The position numbers and the translations under genes were made by a program. From Pelomonas aquatica (GTDB taxonomy: Bacteria; Pseudomonadota; Gammaproteobacteria; Burkholderiales; Burkholderiaceae_C): 64,000 nucleotides of DNA. Numbering within the stretch: the stretch's first letter is position 1; each line of letters starts with the position of its first letter. Under the pieces are notes generated by a model that saw only the letters and a program-made list of their open reading frames with translations, did no database searches and had not been told where the DNA came from. The stretch lies in contig NZ_JAPPUW010000001.1 in NCBI RefSeq assembly GCF_026712205.1, forward strand, positions 1-64,000. The letters run 5' to 3'. This document shows positions 61,200 through 64,000 of the stretch, piece after piece.

Positions 61200-63289
61200 A
61201 CGCCGACCCGTTGAGCGGCGATTTCCGGCTCGCCCTGCAGGCGGTCACCACGCCGACGCTGGTGCATGGCGTCGACCAGATCCTGCTCGCGAACGCCGCG
61301 ATGCAGCGGCTGCTGGGCTATGCGGAGGACGAGCTGCGGCAGATGCCGCCGCACGGCTGGGCGGCGGCCGAGCACGCCGAGGAGCTTAGGCGCTATGGGG
61401 AGCGCTGCCTGAGCGAGGACGGCGAGTTGCCGGCGATCGAGATCGCGGCCAGCACGGGCAGCGGCGCCCGCCGGGTGCTGGAGGTCAAGGGCCAGCGGGT
61501 CGTGCTGGGCGACCAGGCCTGCGTGGTGCTGAGCGGGCAGGATCTCAGCGACATCCGCCACGTCCAAAACAGCCTGCTGGACATGGGCCGCGTGCTCACG
61601 CAAATTCTCGAGAACAGCCCCGTCGCCACCTTCGTCATCGACAAGGCACACCGGGTCACGCACTGGAATTCCGCCTGTGCCCAAACGACCGGCCGCGAGG
61701 CGGCCTATATGCTGGGCCGGGAAGACGCCTGGTGCGCCTTCTATCCCCGGGCCAGGCCGCTGTTGGCGGACCTGATCGTGGACGGGCTCGCGAAGCAGGA
61801 AGGCGAGCATTTGTACGGCGGGCGTTGCGACCCATCGCCCCACATCGCCAACGCCTATGAGGTGGAGAGTTTCTTTCCCGACTTCGGCGAGGGCGGGCGC
61901 TGGCTCTTCTTCACGGCCGCACCGATCATCGACTTGCAGGGGCAGATCATCGGAGCCATCGAGACCTTGCAGGACGTCACGCGCCGCCGTCAGGCCGAAG
62001 ACGAACTGCGCCGTCATCGCAGCGAGCTCGAGAACATGATCGCTGACCGAACGGCCGAATTGCTCAGCACCCACCACGAGCTCGAAGCCTTCCTGGAGAA
62101 CGCGTCCGTCGGCATCATCGCGACGGCCAACAACCGCGTGCAGCGGGGCAACAAGAAGTTCGCCGAGATGTTCGAGCTCGGCGACGTCCCGGCGCACGGC
62201 CTGGAAACGCGACGCCTGTTCAAGAGCGACGAGGACTTCATGGCTCTGGGGCGGATTGCCTACCCGGTGCTGTCCCAGGGCGACTCCCTGCTTCACGAGA
62301 TGGAGGTCTGCACGCTGGCGGGACATCGGCTGTGGGTGCAGATCATTGCCTATGTCGCCAGCCCTTCGGAGCCGACGGCGGGCACATGGTGGCTGTTGCA
62401 GGACCGCACCGAAGTGCGTCGGGTGCAACGCGAGCTTGAGCTGAACTACGAGCGCATCAAGCAGACCAATTCGCGGCTCGAGGAGGCGCAGAACCAGTTG
62501 CTGCAGTCCGAGAAGATGGCGTCCATCGGCCAACTCGCCGCCGGCGTCGCCCACGAGATCAACAACCCCATTGGGTTCGTCAGCTCCAACCTCGGGTCGC
62601 TGCGGGGCTATATCGAGCCCGTCTTCGGACTGCTGGCCCTCCTCACGCGCCTGCCGGCCGCCACGCTGCCCGCCGAACTGATCGCCGAGGTCAAGCGCGT
62701 CGACGACGCCGTCGACCTGGACTTCATTCAGCAGGACTTGCCGCAGTTGCTCAACGAGAGCGAGGACGGGTTGCTGCGAGTGAAGAAGATCGTCCAGGAC
62801 CTGAAGGACTTTTCGCGCGTCGACCACGCCGACTGGCAGGACGCCGACCTCAACGCCGGCCTGGACTCCACGCTCAACGTCGTCATGAACGAGGTCAAGT
62901 ACAAGGCCGAGGTGCGCAAGAACTATGGCGCGCTGCCACCGGTTCACTGCATCGCGGCCCAGCTGAACCAGGTCTTCATGAACCTCATCGTCAATGCGGC
63001 TCATGCCATCCCCGAACGTGGCACGATCACCCTGGCCAGCCGCGCGGAAAACGGCTGGGTCTGCATCGAGGTCGCCGACACCGGCACCGGCATGACCGAG
63101 GAGGTCAAGCGGCGCATCTTCGAGCCCTTCTTCACGACCAAGCCGGTCGGCAAGGGCACGGGACTGGGCCTGTCGCTCTCCTTCTCCATCGTGCAGAAGC
63201 ATCGCGGGCGTATCGAGGTGGACTCCCAGCCCGGCGCCGGCACGCGTTTTCGCGTTTGGATTCCTGTGCGGGCCACCCAGGCTGGCTGA
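61196..63289 (+). CDS. PAS-domain hybrid-free histidine kinase
   Basis: A 697-residue kinase with no membrane segment, so probably cytoplasmic. Three PAS-type domains (about 10-125, 130-280 and 300-430), a coiled coil, a phospho-acceptor His at about residue 453 (GVAHEINNPIGF) and an HATPase domain (NLIVNAAHAIPERG, VADTGTGMTEEV, FEPFFTTKPVGKGTGLGLSL). It starts with GTG overlapping the upstream regulator by 4 bases. Likely phosphorylates both regulators of the operon; the PAS signals are unknown. Confidence 0.93.
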   Translation: MNADPLSGDFRLALQAVTTPTLVHGVDQILLANAAMQRLLGYAEDELRQMPPHGWAAAEHAEELRRYGERCLSEDGELPAIEIAASTGSGARRVLEVKGQRVVLGDQACVVLSGQDLSDIRHVQNSLLDMGRVLTQILENSPVATFVIDKAHRVTHWNSACAQTTGREAAYMLGREDAWCAFYPRARPLLADLIVDGLAKQEGEHLYGGRCDPSPHIANAYEVESFFPDFGEGGRWLFFTAAPIIDLQGQIIGAIETLQDVTRRRQAEDELRRHRSELENMIADRTAELLSTHHELEAFLENASVGIIATANNRVQRGNKKFAEMFELGDVPAHGLETRRLFKSDEDFMALGRIAYPVLSQGDSLLHEMEVCTLAGHRLWVQIIAYVASPSEPTAGTWWLLQDRTEVRRVQRELELNYERIKQTNSRLEEAQNQLLQSEKMASIGQLAAGVAHEINNPIGFVSSNLGSLRGYIEPVFGLLALLTRLPAATLPAELIAEVKRVDDAVDLDFIQQDLPQLLNESEDGLLRVKKIVQDLKDFSRVDHADWQDADLNAGLDSTLNVVMNEVKYKAEVRKNYGALPPVHCIAAQLNQVFMNLIVNAAHAIPERGTITLASRAENGWVCIEVADTGTGMTEEVKRRIFEPFFTTKPVGKGTGLGLSLSFSIVQKHRGRIEVDSQPGAGTRFRVWIPVRATQAG

Positions 63290-63440
63290 TGCAGCCGGGC
63301 GCCGCCTGCCGACGCACAGGCGCGCGATCTCGACGTTATGGCGCGAATTCGCGGGCCCGTTCGACGAGCGCAGCGCCCGACCGGACCGGCCCGCCTCGGC
63401 CGCGCGGACTCCCGGGCCTGGCGGTGATTTACGCTAGGGC

Positions 63441-64000
63441 ATGTCCAAAGAAGGTTTCGACACCATCATCGTCGGCGCCGGCACGGCCGGCTGCCTGCTC
63501 GCGAACCGCCTCAGCGCCGACCGGAACAAACGCGTGCTCCTCATCGAGGCCGGCGGCAAGGACGACTACCACTGGATCCACATCCCGGTCGGCTACCTCC
63601 ACTGCATCGGCAACCCGCGCACGGACTGGTGCTTCAACACCGAGGCCGAGCCGGGCCTGAACGGCCGCAGCCTGCGCTACCCGCGCGGCAAGGTGCTGGG
63701 CGGCTGCTCCAGCATCAACGGCATGATCTATATGCGCGGCCAGAGCCGCGACTACGAGCACTGGGCCGAGCTGACCGGCGACGACACCTGGCGCTGGGAA
63801 CGCGTGCTGCGCGCCTTCCGCCGCCACGAAAATCACTGGCGGCTGGACGCCCCCGCCGCCGCGCCCCAGGGCTTTGCCGCCGTGCACGGGCACCGGGGCG
63901 AATGGCGCGTCGAGCAGCAGCGCCTGCGCTGGCCCATCCTCGACGCCTTCGCCGCCGCCGCACAGCAGGCCGGCATCCCGGCCACCAGCGACTTCAACGC
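63441..64000 (+). CDS. GMC-family oxidoreductase (partial, runs off the window)
   Basis: The first 186 residues of a choline/alcohol dehydrogenase-like flavoprotein: FAD motif TIIVGAGTAGCLLANRLS, then LLIEAGGKDDYHWIHIPVGYL and the GMC signature PRGKVLGGCSSINGMIYMRGQ. The C-terminal catalytic His pair lies beyond the end of the window. The ATG at 63441 gives the standard GMC N-terminus. Substrate cannot be told; choline, PEG or other alcohols are typical. Confidence 0.9.
   Translation, partial: MSKEGFDTIIVGAGTAGCLLANRLSADRNKRVLLIEAGGKDDYHWIHIPVGYLHCIGNPRTDWCFNTEAEPGLNGRSLRYPRGKVLGGCSSINGMIYMRGQSRDYEHWAELTGDDTWRWERVLRAFRRHENHWRLDAPAAAPQGFAAVHGHRGEWRVEQQRLRWPILDAFAAAAQQAGIPATSDFN

Overview
This 64 kb window comes from a high-GC (about 70 percent by eye) Gram-negative chromosome. 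The organism is most likely a member of the Burkholderiales, of the Roseateles/Rubrivivax/Leptothrix kind. I infer this from the metX-metW pair, the kdsD-kdsC-lptC block, the PhoD/TonB-receptor cluster, dense ATGA/TGATG gene overlaps, frequent GTG starts and many two-component and GGDEF genes. I saw no insertion sequence, prophage, CRISPR array, tRNA or rRNA. It reads as ordinary chromosome with short accessory patches.

Layout. 0.2-5.4 kb: a membrane diguanylate cyclase, a lipoprotein coupled to a nine-repeat MORN protein, and a small basic secreted protein. 5.4-7.3 kb: metXW on the minus strand behind a SAM-II-type riboswitch and an intrinsic terminator. 7.3-10.2 kb: a HlyD/ABC/permease exporter. 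10.7-14.8 kb (minus): amidase, secreted peroxiredoxin and a bufferin set (bufA precursor, bufB MNIO oxidase, bufC partner), with an array of strong hairpins between bufA and bufB. 15.0-18.4 kb: a murQ-ampG-digH-like peptidoglycan recycling operon. 18.4-28.6 kb: a DeoR-type regulator divergent from a long overlapping operon (TonB receptor, PhoD-like phosphatase, binding protein, cytosolic phosphodiesterase-like enzyme, two permeases, ATPase), followed by a GlpQ-like phosphodiesterase. A Pho-box-like repeat lies upstream, so this looks like a phosphate-starvation system for phosphoesters.

28.6-36.1 kb: cytochrome b561, an orphan Anbu proteasome homologue, a binding-protein-like gene, nadC plus an FAH-family hydrolase, rlpA and two tandem diguanylate cyclases. 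This stretch holds three copies of an unrecognised structured repeat. Its internal-loop sequences are conserved, while its stems differ completely between copies yet stay complementary. Two copies face each other inside a 32-bp inverted repeat at the 5' end of rlpA. 36.2-39.3 kb: an accessory patch with a SUKH protein, HigBA and VapBC modules (each with a clear operator palindrome) and an esterase. 39.3-44.7 kb: VOC proteins, an M13 metallopeptidase whose coding sequence contains a palindromic repeat, an AraC regulator and an erythromycin-esterase-family protein.

44.7-47.8 kb: a gluconate module (LacI regulator, two operators, gntK, MFS transporter). 47.8-52.4 kb: a three-gene 2-oxoacid:ferredoxin oxidoreductase operon with a GltD-like subunit. 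52.6-55.6 kb: kdsD-kdsC-lptC for KDO and LPS transport, then an SDR. 56-59.2 kb: a glycine-rich RRM protein, a membrane protein, a BtuF-like protein and a MarC protein. 59.3-63.3 kb: a signalling operon with two response regulators and a PAS histidine kinase. The window ends inside a GMC oxidoreductase. All assignments are from reading motifs and context; no database search was run.
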